From assembly GCF_021390715.1 (NCBI RefSeq), contig NZ_JAJGWT010000001.1, positions 191,839-255,838 of the forward strand: DNA of 64,000 nucleotides, written 5' to 3'. Numbering within the stretch: position 1 is the stretch's first letter; each line of letters opens with the position of its first letter. The notes under the pieces are model-generated. The model had not been told where the DNA came from and ran no database searches. It worked only from the letters and a program-made list of their open reading frames with translations. The DNA comes from Tenacibaculum piscium. Lineage in GTDB: Bacteria > Bacteroidota > Bacteroidia > Flavobacteriales > Flavobacteriaceae. Of this stretch, positions 46,882 through 55,074 are shown piece by piece. Made by a program: the position numbers and the translations under genes.

Positions 46882-47015
46882 TCACTGTATTTATACTCCT
46901 TATTTTATATCAAAAAAAATCACACAAAACTTAATACCTTAACATCTTTAAAAATTTATTTAACGAGTAAAACAGCGTATATTTGCGTTTTTTTTTAACC
47001 CCCTAAATTAATATC

Positions 47016-47645
47016 ATGAAATTTAAAGTAACAGTAGTTTTTATCATTTTAACAAGTTTTTATGCCAATGCTCAAGACTTTTTCATTGTCAAAAATAAAG
47101 AATTTTACGGAGTCGTAAACAGTAAAGGAATCGAAATTGCACCTCCAAAATATGATACAATAGCACCCTATAATCAGGAAAGAAAAAGTTGGGCAAAAGT
47201 AAATCTTGATAATAAATTTGGATTTATTGATAAATATGGAAATGAAGTCGTAGAAGCCGTTTATGATTCTATCGGTAAATTTGGAATGTTCCAAAAAAAA
47301 TGGGCTATCATAAAAGAAAACGGTTATCTAGGATTTATTAATAATAATGGTAAAAAAGTTATCAATACTAAATTTGACGAAATCCAAGCTTTTGACGTGT
47401 ATCGAAAAGGATGGGCGTTAGTTCGAATTAAAGATAAAAGTGGTTTTATCAATAATAAAGGAAACACCATTGTACGAATTAAATATACAGAAATCGGTAT
47501 GTTTGATATCTATAAAAAAGGTTGGGCAAAGGTTTCAGTAACCAATAAACTTCGTCAAACTAAATATGGATTTATTGACAAATCTGGAAAAGAAATAATT
47601 CCTGCTATTTATGATAATATTGATGCTTTTATCAAAAATAAATAG
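47016..47645 (+). CDS. Exported WG-repeat protein
   Basis: A 209-residue secreted protein: signal peptide MKFKVTVVFIILTSFYANAQ (19 residues), then about five WG-type repeats of 30-35 residues, for example KFGFIDKYGNEVVEAVYDSIGKF, YLGFINNNGKKVINTKFDEI and KYGFIDKSGKEIIPAIYDNI. The repeats fill the whole mature part. The -7 element TATATTTG (46978-46985) lies 30 bases before the start codon. A terminator follows. WG proteins have no established function; this one is outside the cytoplasm, unlike the one at 6302-7009. Confidence 0.8.
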   Translation: MKFKVTVVFIILTSFYANAQDFFIVKNKEFYGVVNSKGIEIAPPKYDTIAPYNQERKSWAKVNLDNKFGFIDKYGNEVVEAVYDSIGKFGMFQKKWAIIKENGYLGFINNNGKKVINTKFDEIQAFDVYRKGWALVRIKDKSGFINNKGNTIVRIKYTEIGMFDIYKKGWAKVSVTNKLRQTKYGFIDKSGKEIIPAIYDNIDAFIKNK

Positions 47646-47687
47646 CCTTAATTTTATGATTTTAACATTCAACTATATTTAAATCTT

Positions 47688-47722
47688 AAAAATCATGTTA
47701 CCGTAAAAGTAACATGATTTTT
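47688..47722. terminator. Terminator between WG and radical SAM genes
   Basis: AAAAATCATGTTAC (47688-47701) and GTAACATGATTTTT (47709-47722) form a 14-bp perfect stem between two convergent genes, with T tracts on both sides. Confidence 0.9.
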
Positions 47723-47752
47723 TTTGTTTATGATTTTATCAAAATTAAACTT

Positions 47753-49636
47753 TTACACATTCAAAAAACCTTCAATTAAATTCGGTTTTTGCGTTGTTTT
47801 TAATACTTTAAAATCAAAATAATCTTGTAAAGGAATCTCAAATCCTTTGTAATTTAAGTAATTATTTAACGCCGTATTTAATCCTTGACTATACAAATGA
47901 TGCTCCGCCCCTGTTGGATCTTCATGATACAAATCATTTTCAGCAAACCCTTTAAATTCTGGTCCTGTAATTTTAATTTCAAAAGCATCAGGGTTTTTTC
48001 CTACGGGACTATGACTTGTACAAGCAAACTGATGCCAAAAAGCCGATTGAATACAATTATGTTGAAATAATTGACGCACAACTTCTAACGAATCAATAGT
48101 TTCTTGCTCGGTTTCGGTAGGAAAACCAAACATTAAATAGGCATGCACCATAATATTTTCATCAGAAAAAGCTTTGGTTACTCGTGCCACTTGTCCAATA
48201 TCTACGCCTTTTTTCATTCTAGCCAATAACCTATCGGAAGCCACTTCCAAACCGCCTGTTACCGCAATACATCCCGATTTTGATAACAACGAACAAAGCT
48301 CAGGTGTAAAGGTTTTTTCAAAACGAATATTTGTCCACCAGGTAATAAATATTTTTCGTTCTAGTAATTTATTTGCTAGAGCTCTTAGCATTTTTGGCGG
48401 TGCTGCTTCATCTACAAAATGAAATCCTGTAACGCCTGTTTCTGATATTATTTTTTCAATTTTATTTACCAAATCATCGGCGGTGGTGTTTTCGTAATTA
48501 CCGATATAATCTAACGTAACATCACAAAAAGAACACTGTTTCCAATAACATCCGTGGGAAATGGTGAGTTTATTCCACTTTCCATCCGACCACATTCTGT
48601 GCATCGGATTCATTACATCTAAAAACGATAAATATTTATTAGTCGGCAAGCCGATGTAACTCGGAGCGGGTAAATTTCGATGATGAAATATCGTATTCGG
48701 AATTTTATTGGCATAAATAACTTCATTATTTCTACAGATAAAAGTTCTTTCTAAAGCATCTTCATTTATTTTTCCATCTAAAAATTCGGTAATTCTTAAC
48801 AATGGAGCTTCACCATCATCTAGGCTTATAAAATCGACAAAATTAAAAATTCGAGGGTCAGATAAACGCCTTAATTCAGTGTTACAATAACCGCCGCCCA
48901 TGGCTATTTTTATCTTTGGATATTGTTGTTTTATAAATTGAGCGCATCGCAAAGCGGAAAATAAATTCCCTGGAAATGGCACGGTAAAACAAATTAAATC
49001 ATACGGTTTTTCAGGTGTTTCTAATGTTATTTGCTCTTTTATTTTTTCATCTAAAAGATACAGCATTTCATCTTCAATTAAAGTAGTTTCGTAGGTTAGA
49101 AACTCATCAATAGTATCAAAACTAGACGCTGACCGCCCTAATTGTTCAGCGTAGCGTGTAAATGAAAAAAACTCATCGACATTAGCGTTTATAAAATCGC
49201 CCAATTCCTCGATAAATAAGGTTGCAATATGTTTTGCTTTGTCTAAAATTCCTAATTTACCAAATTCGGTGGTTAAATCTTTGGCTAATTTGATGCGTCG
49301 GTGTCCGTGGGGTAAAAAATCTTTATGCACTATTTGATACGCCGCCGTAACTTCTTGCGCCCGCAAATAATTCATCACAAAATCTACTTTATCTATATAA
49401 TTTTCTTGCTGATTTCCTACCAACGGAAAATCATTATTCCCAAGGATTTCCGCCTGTTTGAAAATAGCGTCTATAAATTCTTTGGTAAATACAGCGGTAA
49501 AAAGCTCGATGCTTAAATCCATTTGCGTAGCGTTTACATCTTTAGAATTTAAAAATCCTTTGATGTACGCCGTTGCGGGATATGCCGTATTTAATTGTGT
49601 GAAAGGTGGTGTTATTAAAAGTGTATTAATTGCCAT
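47753..49636 (-). CDS. B12-binding-type radical SAM protein with CX4CX2C cluster motif
   Basis: A 627-residue protein. The N-terminal part starts as a B12-binding-like Rossmann domain (LLITPPFTQLNTAYPATAYIKGFL) and continues with GGGYCNTELRRL and a DFISLDDGE line (about 245-275), as in cobalamin radical SAM enzymes; the cobalamin-binding DxHxxG motif is not clearly visible. The iron-sulfur motif is Cys363, Cys368 and Cys371 in HGCYWKQCSFCDV, i.e. four residues, not three, between the first two cysteines. Conserved lines follow (FVDEAAPPKMLRAL, GGLEVASDRLLARMKKGV, MFGFPTETEQET). The substrate is unknown. A -7 element (TATCTTTG on the minus strand, 49653-49660) is 16 bases upstream of the start. 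It stands alone. Confidence 0.85.
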   Translation of the reverse strand: MAINTLLITPPFTQLNTAYPATAYIKGFLNSKDVNATQMDLSIELFTAVFTKEFIDAIFKQAEILGNNDFPLVGNQQENYIDKVDFVMNYLRAQEVTAAYQIVHKDFLPHGHRRIKLAKDLTTEFGKLGILDKAKHIATLFIEELGDFINANVDEFFSFTRYAEQLGRSASSFDTIDEFLTYETTLIEDEMLYLLDEKIKEQITLETPEKPYDLICFTVPFPGNLFSALRCAQFIKQQYPKIKIAMGGGYCNTELRRLSDPRIFNFVDFISLDDGEAPLLRITEFLDGKINEDALERTFICRNNEVIYANKIPNTIFHHRNLPAPSYIGLPTNKYLSFLDVMNPMHRMWSDGKWNKLTISHGCYWKQCSFCDVTLDYIGNYENTTADDLVNKIEKIISETGVTGFHFVDEAAPPKMLRALANKLLERKIFITWWTNIRFEKTFTPELCSLLSKSGCIAVTGGLEVASDRLLARMKKGVDIGQVARVTKAFSDENIMVHAYLMFGFPTETEQETIDSLEVVRQLFQHNCIQSAFWHQFACTSHSPVGKNPDAFEIKITGPEFKGFAENDLYHEDPTGAEHHLYSQGLNTALNNYLNYKGFEIPLQDYFDFKVLKTTQKPNLIEGFLNV

Positions 49637-49819
49637 AAATATAAATGAACCGCAAAGATAGCATCTGATTTAGGAATAGTGATTAAAAATTTTGGTTGGT
49701 TTTTTAATGGTGGGGGTTTTGTGTTTGGGGTTTAAATTTTATTTGAAATCTATTATATTTGATGTAAAACAAACGTATTTTTTGTGATATTATCGAAATA
49801 GAATGCACAAACGCACAAC

Positions 49820-49847
49820 GTAGAGACGCAATGCATTGCGTCTCTAC
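49820..49847. repeat. 28-bp palindromic REP, upstream copy
   Basis: GTAGAGACGCAATG followed directly by its reverse complement makes a perfect 28-bp palindrome. It begins with GTAG, the hallmark of REP sequences linked to RAYT transposases. It ends 19 bases before the RAYT ATG at 49867. The same 28 bases recur inside the gene at 50162-50189. Confidence 0.9.
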
Positions 49848-49866
49848 CAGCAATAAACGATATAAA

Positions 49867-50430
49867 ATGACAAAAATCAAAGGAAAATATCGCATAGAAT
49901 CCAATAGATTGAAAGGTTGGGATTACGGTTCCAATGCTATTTATTTTGTTACGATTTGCTGTAAAAACAAGGAATGTTTTTTTGGTGATATCATCAATGG
50001 AAAAATAATCTTATCGGAAATAGGAAAAATTGTTGAAACACAATGGATAAAAACATTTGAAATGCGTCCTGATATGAATTTACAAACAGGCGAATATATT
50101 GTTATGCCGAATCATTTTCATGCCATAATAACCATTGGTGAAAACAGTTATAATACCACGCGTAGAGACGCAATGCATTGCGTCTCTACTACCACCAAAA
50201 AATGCATTGCGAACCCGAGTAATAAATTCGGATCTCAATCAAAAAATTTGGCATCCATAATACGTGGATTTAAAACAGGTGTAACGGTAAATGCACTAAA
50301 AACAACTGTTAATTTCTCATGGCAACCCAATTATCACGATCATATTATTCGCAACAATAAAGCATACCACAACATTTCAGATTACATTATAAATAACCCT
50401 TCAAAATGGAATGAAGACACTTTTTACTAA
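49867..50430 (+). CDS. REP-associated tyrosine transposase (RAYT, TnpA_REP)
   Basis: A 187-residue Y1/HUH-type single-strand transposase of the IS200/IS605-like superfamily. The HUH motif is His83-Phe-His85 in YIVMPNHFHAII and the likely catalytic tyrosine is Tyr173 in NISDYIINNPSKW. I start at the ATG at 49867 (MTKIKGKYRIES); an in-frame ATG at 49831 lies inside the upstream palindrome and would add a non-conserved leader. Residues about 99-109 (RRDAMHCVSTT) are encoded by a second palindrome within the gene, at 50162-50189. The gene is otherwise intact. RAYTs are single-copy, domesticated transposases that mobilise REPs. Confidence 0.88.
   Translation: MTKIKGKYRIESNRLKGWDYGSNAIYFVTICCKNKECFFGDIINGKIILSEIGKIVETQWIKTFEMRPDMNLQTGEYIVMPNHFHAIITIGENSYNTTRRDAMHCVSTTTKKCIANPSNKFGSQSKNLASIIRGFKTGVTVNALKTTVNFSWQPNYHDHIIRNNKAYHNISDYIINNPSKWNEDTFY
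50162..50189. repeat. 28-bp palindromic REP inside the RAYT gene
   Basis: Identical to 49820-49847. It is read in frame, with no stop, in the variable loop between the HUH motif and the catalytic tyrosine. A partial copy (AATGCATTGCG) follows at 50201-50211. Confidence 0.9.
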
Positions 50431-50514
50431 ACAAAATAATAAAATTAAGCACTATTAAAACCCTTTATTCATGCTAAAATATTTTGATTTATTTCTCAGA
50501 CGGCATACCTAAAA

Positions 50515-50540
50515 ATTTATGTGACAAATGTCACATAAAT
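50515..50540. promoter_or_regulatory. CRP/FNR-like operator upstream of cydAB
   Basis: ATTTATGTGACA (50515-50526), a two-base AA spacer, and TGTCACATAAAT (50529-50540) form a perfect palindrome with 12-base arms. Its core TGTGA-N6-TCACA is the consensus of CRP-type regulators. It is 43 bases upstream of the cydA ATG at 50584, a distance that fits activation close to the promoter. The regulator is not identified. Confidence 0.65.
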
Positions 50541-50583
50541 ATCTAAAAATATGAATTAAATTTGTTGTCAAATTTACTTTCCG

Positions 50584-51915
50584 ATGGAAGATATGCTATT
50601 TTACGACCGATTGCAATTTGCATTTACAATCACGTTTCATTATATATTCCCACAATTAACGATGGGATTATCCTTACTAATCGTGTATTTTAAGTGGAAA
50701 TACTTAAAAAATAATATTGAAAAATATAACAATGCGGCAAAATTTTTAATGAAAATATTTGCTGTGAATTTTACTATGGGCGTTGTTACAGGAATCCCGA
50801 TGGAATTTCAATTTGGTACTAACTGGGCAAAATTTTCAGAATTAACAGGCGGAATTATCGGGCAAACCTTAGCCATGGAAGGCATGTTTTCGTTCTTTTT
50901 AGAATCTTCCTTTTTAGCACTTTTTATTTTTGGTGAAAAATTAATGGGGCAAAAACTCCATCTTTTAACCGCTTTTTTAGTCTTTTTAGGTTCTTGGGCA
51001 AGTGGCTGGTTTATTTTAGCAACCAACGCTTGGATGCAACATCCCGTAGGGCATGAAGTTTTAGCAAATGGAAAATTCGTCCTAGAAAATTTTGGCGATT
51101 TATTTACAAATCCTTGGTTATTGCCTGCTTTTTTACACAATCAAGTTGCTTCTGTTACCACTTCTGCTTTTGTGGTGGCGAGTATTGGTGCTTTTTATAT
51201 TTTGAGGAATAAAAATGTAGAATACGGTAAATTATTTTTAAAAACAGGCGTTATTTTTGGATTTATTGCCAGTTTATTATTAGCATTCCCTACGGGAGAT
51301 TTAAACGCTAAAAATGTTGCGAAATATCAGCCTGCATCTTTTGCGGCGATGGAAGGGATTTTTGAAACCGAAGAAGCTGGTGCCGAAATTGTTTTAATCG
51401 GACAACCCAATATGGTCGAAAAAAAACTCGATAATAAAATTGCAGTTCCTAATATTTTAAGCTTTTTAACCTATCAAGAATGGGACAAACAAGTGCCAGG
51501 AATGGATCAATTTAAAAAAGAAGAATTACCCGACAATGTTCCTGCGCTTTATTATTCGTATCATATTATGGTAGGTTTAGGTACTATTTTTATCGGAATT
51601 ATGGGATTGGCAGTTTTCTTTTTATATCGAAAAAAATTATACACTTTTAAGCCCTTATTATGGACAATATTGTTCTTAGTTCCTTTTCCTTATATCGCAA
51701 ATATTACAGGCTGGTACACTGCCGAACTCGGAAGACAGCCGTATTTAGTCTATGGATTATTAAAAACAAGTGACGGAATATCGCCAACAGTTTCATCAGG
51801 AAATACCTTATTTACGCTTTTAGGATTTGTAGCCTTATATATGTTACTCGGTATCTTATTTTTAGTATTGGTTGGAAAAACAATTCATCAAGGACCTAAA
51901 CATCAAACACATTAA
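50584..51915 (+). CDS. cydA: Cytochrome bd oxidase subunit I
   Basis: A 443-residue membrane protein with nine predicted helices. His19 (FTITFHYIFPQ) matches the heme b595/d ligand of E. coli CydA; the histidine in FLHNQVASVTT (about 183) fits the b558 ligand; GRQPYLVYG follows the conserved glutamate/arginine line. The Q loop between helices 6 and 7 is short (LSFLTYQEWDKQVPGMDQ), so it is the short Q-loop subfamily. It reduces oxygen with menaquinol at low oxygen and is resistant to NO and sulfide. It is followed after two bases by cydB and preceded by the palindrome at 50515-50540. Confidence 0.96.
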   Translation: MEDMLFYDRLQFAFTITFHYIFPQLTMGLSLLIVYFKWKYLKNNIEKYNNAAKFLMKIFAVNFTMGVVTGIPMEFQFGTNWAKFSELTGGIIGQTLAMEGMFSFFLESSFLALFIFGEKLMGQKLHLLTAFLVFLGSWASGWFILATNAWMQHPVGHEVLANGKFVLENFGDLFTNPWLLPAFLHNQVASVTTSAFVVASIGAFYILRNKNVEYGKLFLKTGVIFGFIASLLLAFPTGDLNAKNVAKYQPASFAAMEGIFETEEAGAEIVLIGQPNMVEKKLDNKIAVPNILSFLTYQEWDKQVPGMDQFKKEELPDNVPALYYSYHIMVGLGTIFIGIMGLAVFFLYRKKLYTFKPLLWTILFLVPFPYIANITGWYTAELGRQPYLVYGLLKTSDGISPTVSSGNTLFTLLGFVALYMLLGILFLVLVGKTIHQGPKHQTH

Positions 51916-51917
51916 TT

Positions 51918-52991
51918 ATGGAAGTATTTTGGTTTATTATCATCGCAATTGTTTTGGCGGTATTTTTTATTTTAGATGGCTATGATTTTGGTACAGGAAT
52001 CATTCATTTATTTATGGCGAAAAAAGAAAAAGACAAAGAAGTTATTGCTAAATCGGCAGGTTTATTTTGGGATTCTAACGAAGTTTGGCTAGTTGCCGCA
52101 GGTGGAATGCTTTTTATGGCATTTCCTACATTTTACGCATCGGTTTTTAGTGGTTTTTACCTGCCTTTAATTATTGTTTTATGGCTGATTATTTTCAGAG
52201 CGATTGGGCTAGAATTTAGAGCGCAGTTTAACGTTCAAATGTGGAAAGATATTTGGGATACTTCTTTTGGCGTATCGAGTTTATTGCTTGCTTTATTTTT
52301 TGGAATTGCCTTAGGAAATGTAATTAGAGGCGTTAATTTAGGTGGTGTTGAAAACGGAATTTCTACCTATGAAGCTCATTATTTTTTCTTACCTCTTTGG
52401 AATAACAGCTTTAGTCCACTAGCTGAAAACCCTGGTGTTATTGATTGGTTTACCCTTGTTATCGGAATTATTGCGGTGGTTACTTTGGCTATTCACGGTG
52501 CAAATTGGATTGTTTTAAAAACCAATTCATCTATTAATGAAAAATTAAAGAAAACCGTTTTTAAATTAAATATTTTACTGATTGGTTTAACGATATTTTC
52601 ATTGATTATCTGGCAAATTGTAAACCCAAATTCCTTAAATAATTTTATTGAAAATCCTTTTTTATTGGTGTTTCCGCTTATTTATATTTCAGGATTAATT
52701 GGCTTATTTTTTGTACAGAAATTGAACAACGAAATATATGCGTTTGCTTTTTCTACCTTACTGATTTTAGGAGGAATAACTTCCTCTTTAGCGTCACTAT
52801 TTCCTATAATTTTACCATCAACAAATACCGTAAACGACTCTTTAACTATTTATAATACGGCTACAACAGCCTACGGATTATCAGTCGCAACTTACTGGGG
52901 TGTAGTTGGTTTTATCTTACTTTTTGTATATATGATTGTGCAAAAAAAGATTATGGGCGGAAAAATAGACAACATGGATTACGGACATTAA
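51918..52991 (+). CDS. cydB: Cytochrome bd oxidase subunit II
   Basis: A 357-residue membrane protein of about eight helices. ILDGYDFGTGIIHLFMAKK (about 17-36) is the CydB start, and WDSNEVWLVAAGGMLFMAFP and AIHGANWIVLKT are later family lines. It pairs with CydA and stabilises the heme pocket. It is spaced by two bases from cydA, a clear operon. The small membrane protein 31 bases downstream could be a partner. Confidence 0.95.
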   Translation: MEVFWFIIIAIVLAVFFILDGYDFGTGIIHLFMAKKEKDKEVIAKSAGLFWDSNEVWLVAAGGMLFMAFPTFYASVFSGFYLPLIIVLWLIIFRAIGLEFRAQFNVQMWKDIWDTSFGVSSLLLALFFGIALGNVIRGVNLGGVENGISTYEAHYFFLPLWNNSFSPLAENPGVIDWFTLVIGIIAVVTLAIHGANWIVLKTNSSINEKLKKTVFKLNILLIGLTIFSLIIWQIVNPNSLNNFIENPFLLVFPLIYISGLIGLFFVQKLNNEIYAFAFSTLLILGGITSSLASLFPIILPSTNTVNDSLTIYNTATTAYGLSVATYWGVVGFILLFVYMIVQKKIMGGKIDNMDYGH

Positions 52992-53022
52992 ATCTGCTGA
53001 AAAATAAAAAAACACTCATTAT

Positions 53023-53316
53023 ATGACTGCTACTTTAATTTCGCTAATCAGTATTTTAATAGGAATATTTGGAGCAAATACAATTGGCTATTATTTCAAA
53101 AAATATTCTTTTGGATTTACAGGAAATACGATTTCTGGAGTTTTTGGAAGTATTTTTTTAATTAAATCTTTTGGAAGATTAGGCTTTAGCCCTAAATTTA
53201 TAGTTCAAGTTGAATACATTAATTACGCCTTATTTTTCCTGAATAGCATCATTTCTTTTTTCGGTGGTGCGCTTGCTGTTTTTTTAATTTATCAGCTAAA
53301 AAATAAACTATTATAA
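53023..53316 (+). CDS. Small hydrophobic protein following cydB
   Basis: A 97-residue protein with three hydrophobic stretches (about 3-22, 35-55, 66-92) and few charges, so an inner-membrane protein. It begins 31 bases after the cydB stop on the same strand with no terminator in between, so it is likely cotranscribed. It is much larger than CydX (about 37 residues) and I do not recognise the family. The MITE-like element starts 13 bases after its stop. Confidence 0.6.
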   Translation: MTATLISLISILIGIFGANTIGYYFKKYSFGFTGNTISGVFGSIFLIKSFGRLGFSPKFIVQVEYINYALFFLNSIISFFGGALAVFLIYQLKNKLL

Positions 53317-53328
53317 AATGTTTTATTT

Positions 53329-53506
53329 AGAGCCTGTTTAAAAATTAAATAAACTGTCAGTTCGAGTAATTTTAATTCCTTTTAGTTATTAAAATTACTC
53401 AAATTGACAAGAATCATCAAAAAAAAGGAATAACTACAGCAAATAAGAATGCGACTTCTTGCTTTTCTATTATTTTTTTTTAAAAAATAAAATTTAAACA
53501 GGCTCT
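53329..53506. mobile_element. MITE-like element, 178 bp
   Basis: The ends are AGAGCCTGTTTAAA (53329-53342) and its exact reverse complement, TTTAAACAGGCTCT (53493-53506). It has no open reading frame. The inside carries a hairpin, TGTCAGTTCGAGTAATTTTAA with a mirrored copy, and 53367-53418 recurs inverted at 63450-63501 with four differences in 52 bases. The AGAGCCTGTTTAAA end also starts the repeats at 9736 and 63330. No target duplication was evident. It fills most of the gap between 53316 and 53627. Confidence 0.7.
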
Positions 53507-53626
53507 CACTTAAATTACTTCGATTTCCTTGGATAACTTATTATTTATTTTGTATTTTTAAGTCGATTTTTTAAAAAAAAATTGATAGAAATTTAGCGTA
53601 AAATTAAAAAATACAAAAACCATGCT

Positions 53627-54988
53627 ATGGATATTTTTAATATAAAAACAATAAAATTACTTGAAAATAAATTAGAACGTTACTCAAAAATAACGGACGT
53701 AGAAAATGAAATAAAACAATTACAAGAAAAATTTGAAGCTGATTGTAAAAATCAAATAGAAAAATTAAATATTCGCGATAAAGAAATTCAACTCAAAAAA
53801 AATAAACTCCATTTTAGAGAAGAAATTTTTAATAATAATTACAAACAAGCAACCTTAAAATTTTCAAAATTAAAAAAAGAAATTGATTTTTATCAAACTG
53901 ATTTAGATGCAATTTCTGTCGGTATTCAAAAACCAGTCTATAAATTCGATACTGCCGAACAATACAAAGAAGAACTTGTTAAAATTAGAAATCAACAAAA
54001 AATAGCCATTAAAAATAACAGTGCAACAAACTATGAAATCCCTGTTCTTTTCGGTAAAAAAACAGCAACAAATATTGAAAAAGCTAAAAAATCCGCAGAA
54101 TTACAAGCAAAATTAATGCTTAAAGCTTTTAATGAAGAATGTAATACCTTAATTTCAAAAGTTAAATGGAATACTATCGAATCTGTTAAAAAAAGAATTG
54201 AAAAAGCATTTCTGACAACTAATAAATTAGGGAAATCAAACCATATTGCTATTCAAAATTCCTTTTTACACCTAAGAATCAAAGAATTAAACTTAGTAGG
54301 CGCTTATCAAAATAAAAAACAAGCCGAAAAAGAAAAAGAACTTGAGGTAAAAAAACAAATCCGAGAAGAAAATAAATTACTTCGAGATATTGAAAATAGC
54401 AAGAAAAAAATAGAAAAACAAGAAATAGTATTTCAAAAACAATTAGAAAAAGCCAATAAAGAAATAAGTACAGCTTCAGGAAAAAATAAAAAACAACTGA
54501 CCGATAAAATCAAAAAAATAACACACGATTTAAATACCGTAATTGCTGATAAACAAAAAGCGTTCGCTATGGAAAAAAATGCGACAGCAGGACATGTTTA
54601 TATTATTTCTAATGTTGGCTCATTTGGAAAAAATATTTATAAAATCGGGATGACTCGCAGACTAGAACCTCTTGAACAAATCAACGAATTACAAACCGAT
54701 GCACTACCTTTTCAGTTTGATGTTAATGCTATAATTTTCAGTAATAATGCTCCCGAACTAGAAAAAAAAATACTACAAGAACTCAAAGATAAAAATATAA
54801 ATCCAGTTAATTTTAAGAAAAATTTCTTTAAAGTTTCGATAAAAGAACTTGAAAAAATTATAAAAAATAACTTTACCGAAGATTTCACCTTGATTAAAAC
54901 TCCTAAAGCAACAGAATATCGAATTGCTAAAAATATCCTCTCGAATAAAAAACCTATCATTAAAGATTGTCTTCTTCTAAAAAAATAA
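53627..54988 (+). CDS. DUF4041-type coiled-coil protein with T5orf172 (GIY-YIG-like) domain
   Basis: A 453-residue protein. Residues 1-95 and about 190-310 are long charged coiled coils (lysine- and glutamate-rich), and about 318-430 is a T5orf172/MUG113 domain of the GIY-YIG nuclease superfamily: GHVYIISNVGSFGKNIYKIGMTRRLEPLEQINEL. The GxxY and RRL-type residues are kept. The combination is known from phage, prophage and defence-associated proteins. It follows the MITE-like element by 120 bases. A nuclease role is predicted only; no partner genes are near. Confidence 0.8.
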   Translation: MDIFNIKTIKLLENKLERYSKITDVENEIKQLQEKFEADCKNQIEKLNIRDKEIQLKKNKLHFREEIFNNNYKQATLKFSKLKKEIDFYQTDLDAISVGIQKPVYKFDTAEQYKEELVKIRNQQKIAIKNNSATNYEIPVLFGKKTATNIEKAKKSAELQAKLMLKAFNEECNTLISKVKWNTIESVKKRIEKAFLTTNKLGKSNHIAIQNSFLHLRIKELNLVGAYQNKKQAEKEKELEVKKQIREENKLLRDIENSKKKIEKQEIVFQKQLEKANKEISTASGKNKKQLTDKIKKITHDLNTVIADKQKAFAMEKNATAGHVYIISNVGSFGKNIYKIGMTRRLEPLEQINELQTDALPFQFDVNAIIFSNNAPELEKKILQELKDKNINPVNFKKNFFKVSIKELEKIIKNNFTEDFTLIKTPKATEYRIAKNILSNKKPIIKDCLLLKK

Positions 54989-55074
54989 TGGCTATTTTTA
55001 ACTATAAATATATCTTGATTATTAACCTATTTCCCTTTATTATTGCACAAAAAAATAGCAAATAAATCACTTGT

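Noticed and set aside
49831..49866. An earlier in-frame start for the RAYT gene
   Set aside because: The ATG at 49831 lies inside the palindrome and would add twelve residues with no similarity to RAYTs. The ATG at 49867 is better.
49820..50211. Repeated 28-mers as a CRISPR array
   Set aside because: Only two full copies exist, they are perfect palindromes, the gap is over 300 bases and lies in a coding gene. No cas genes are present.
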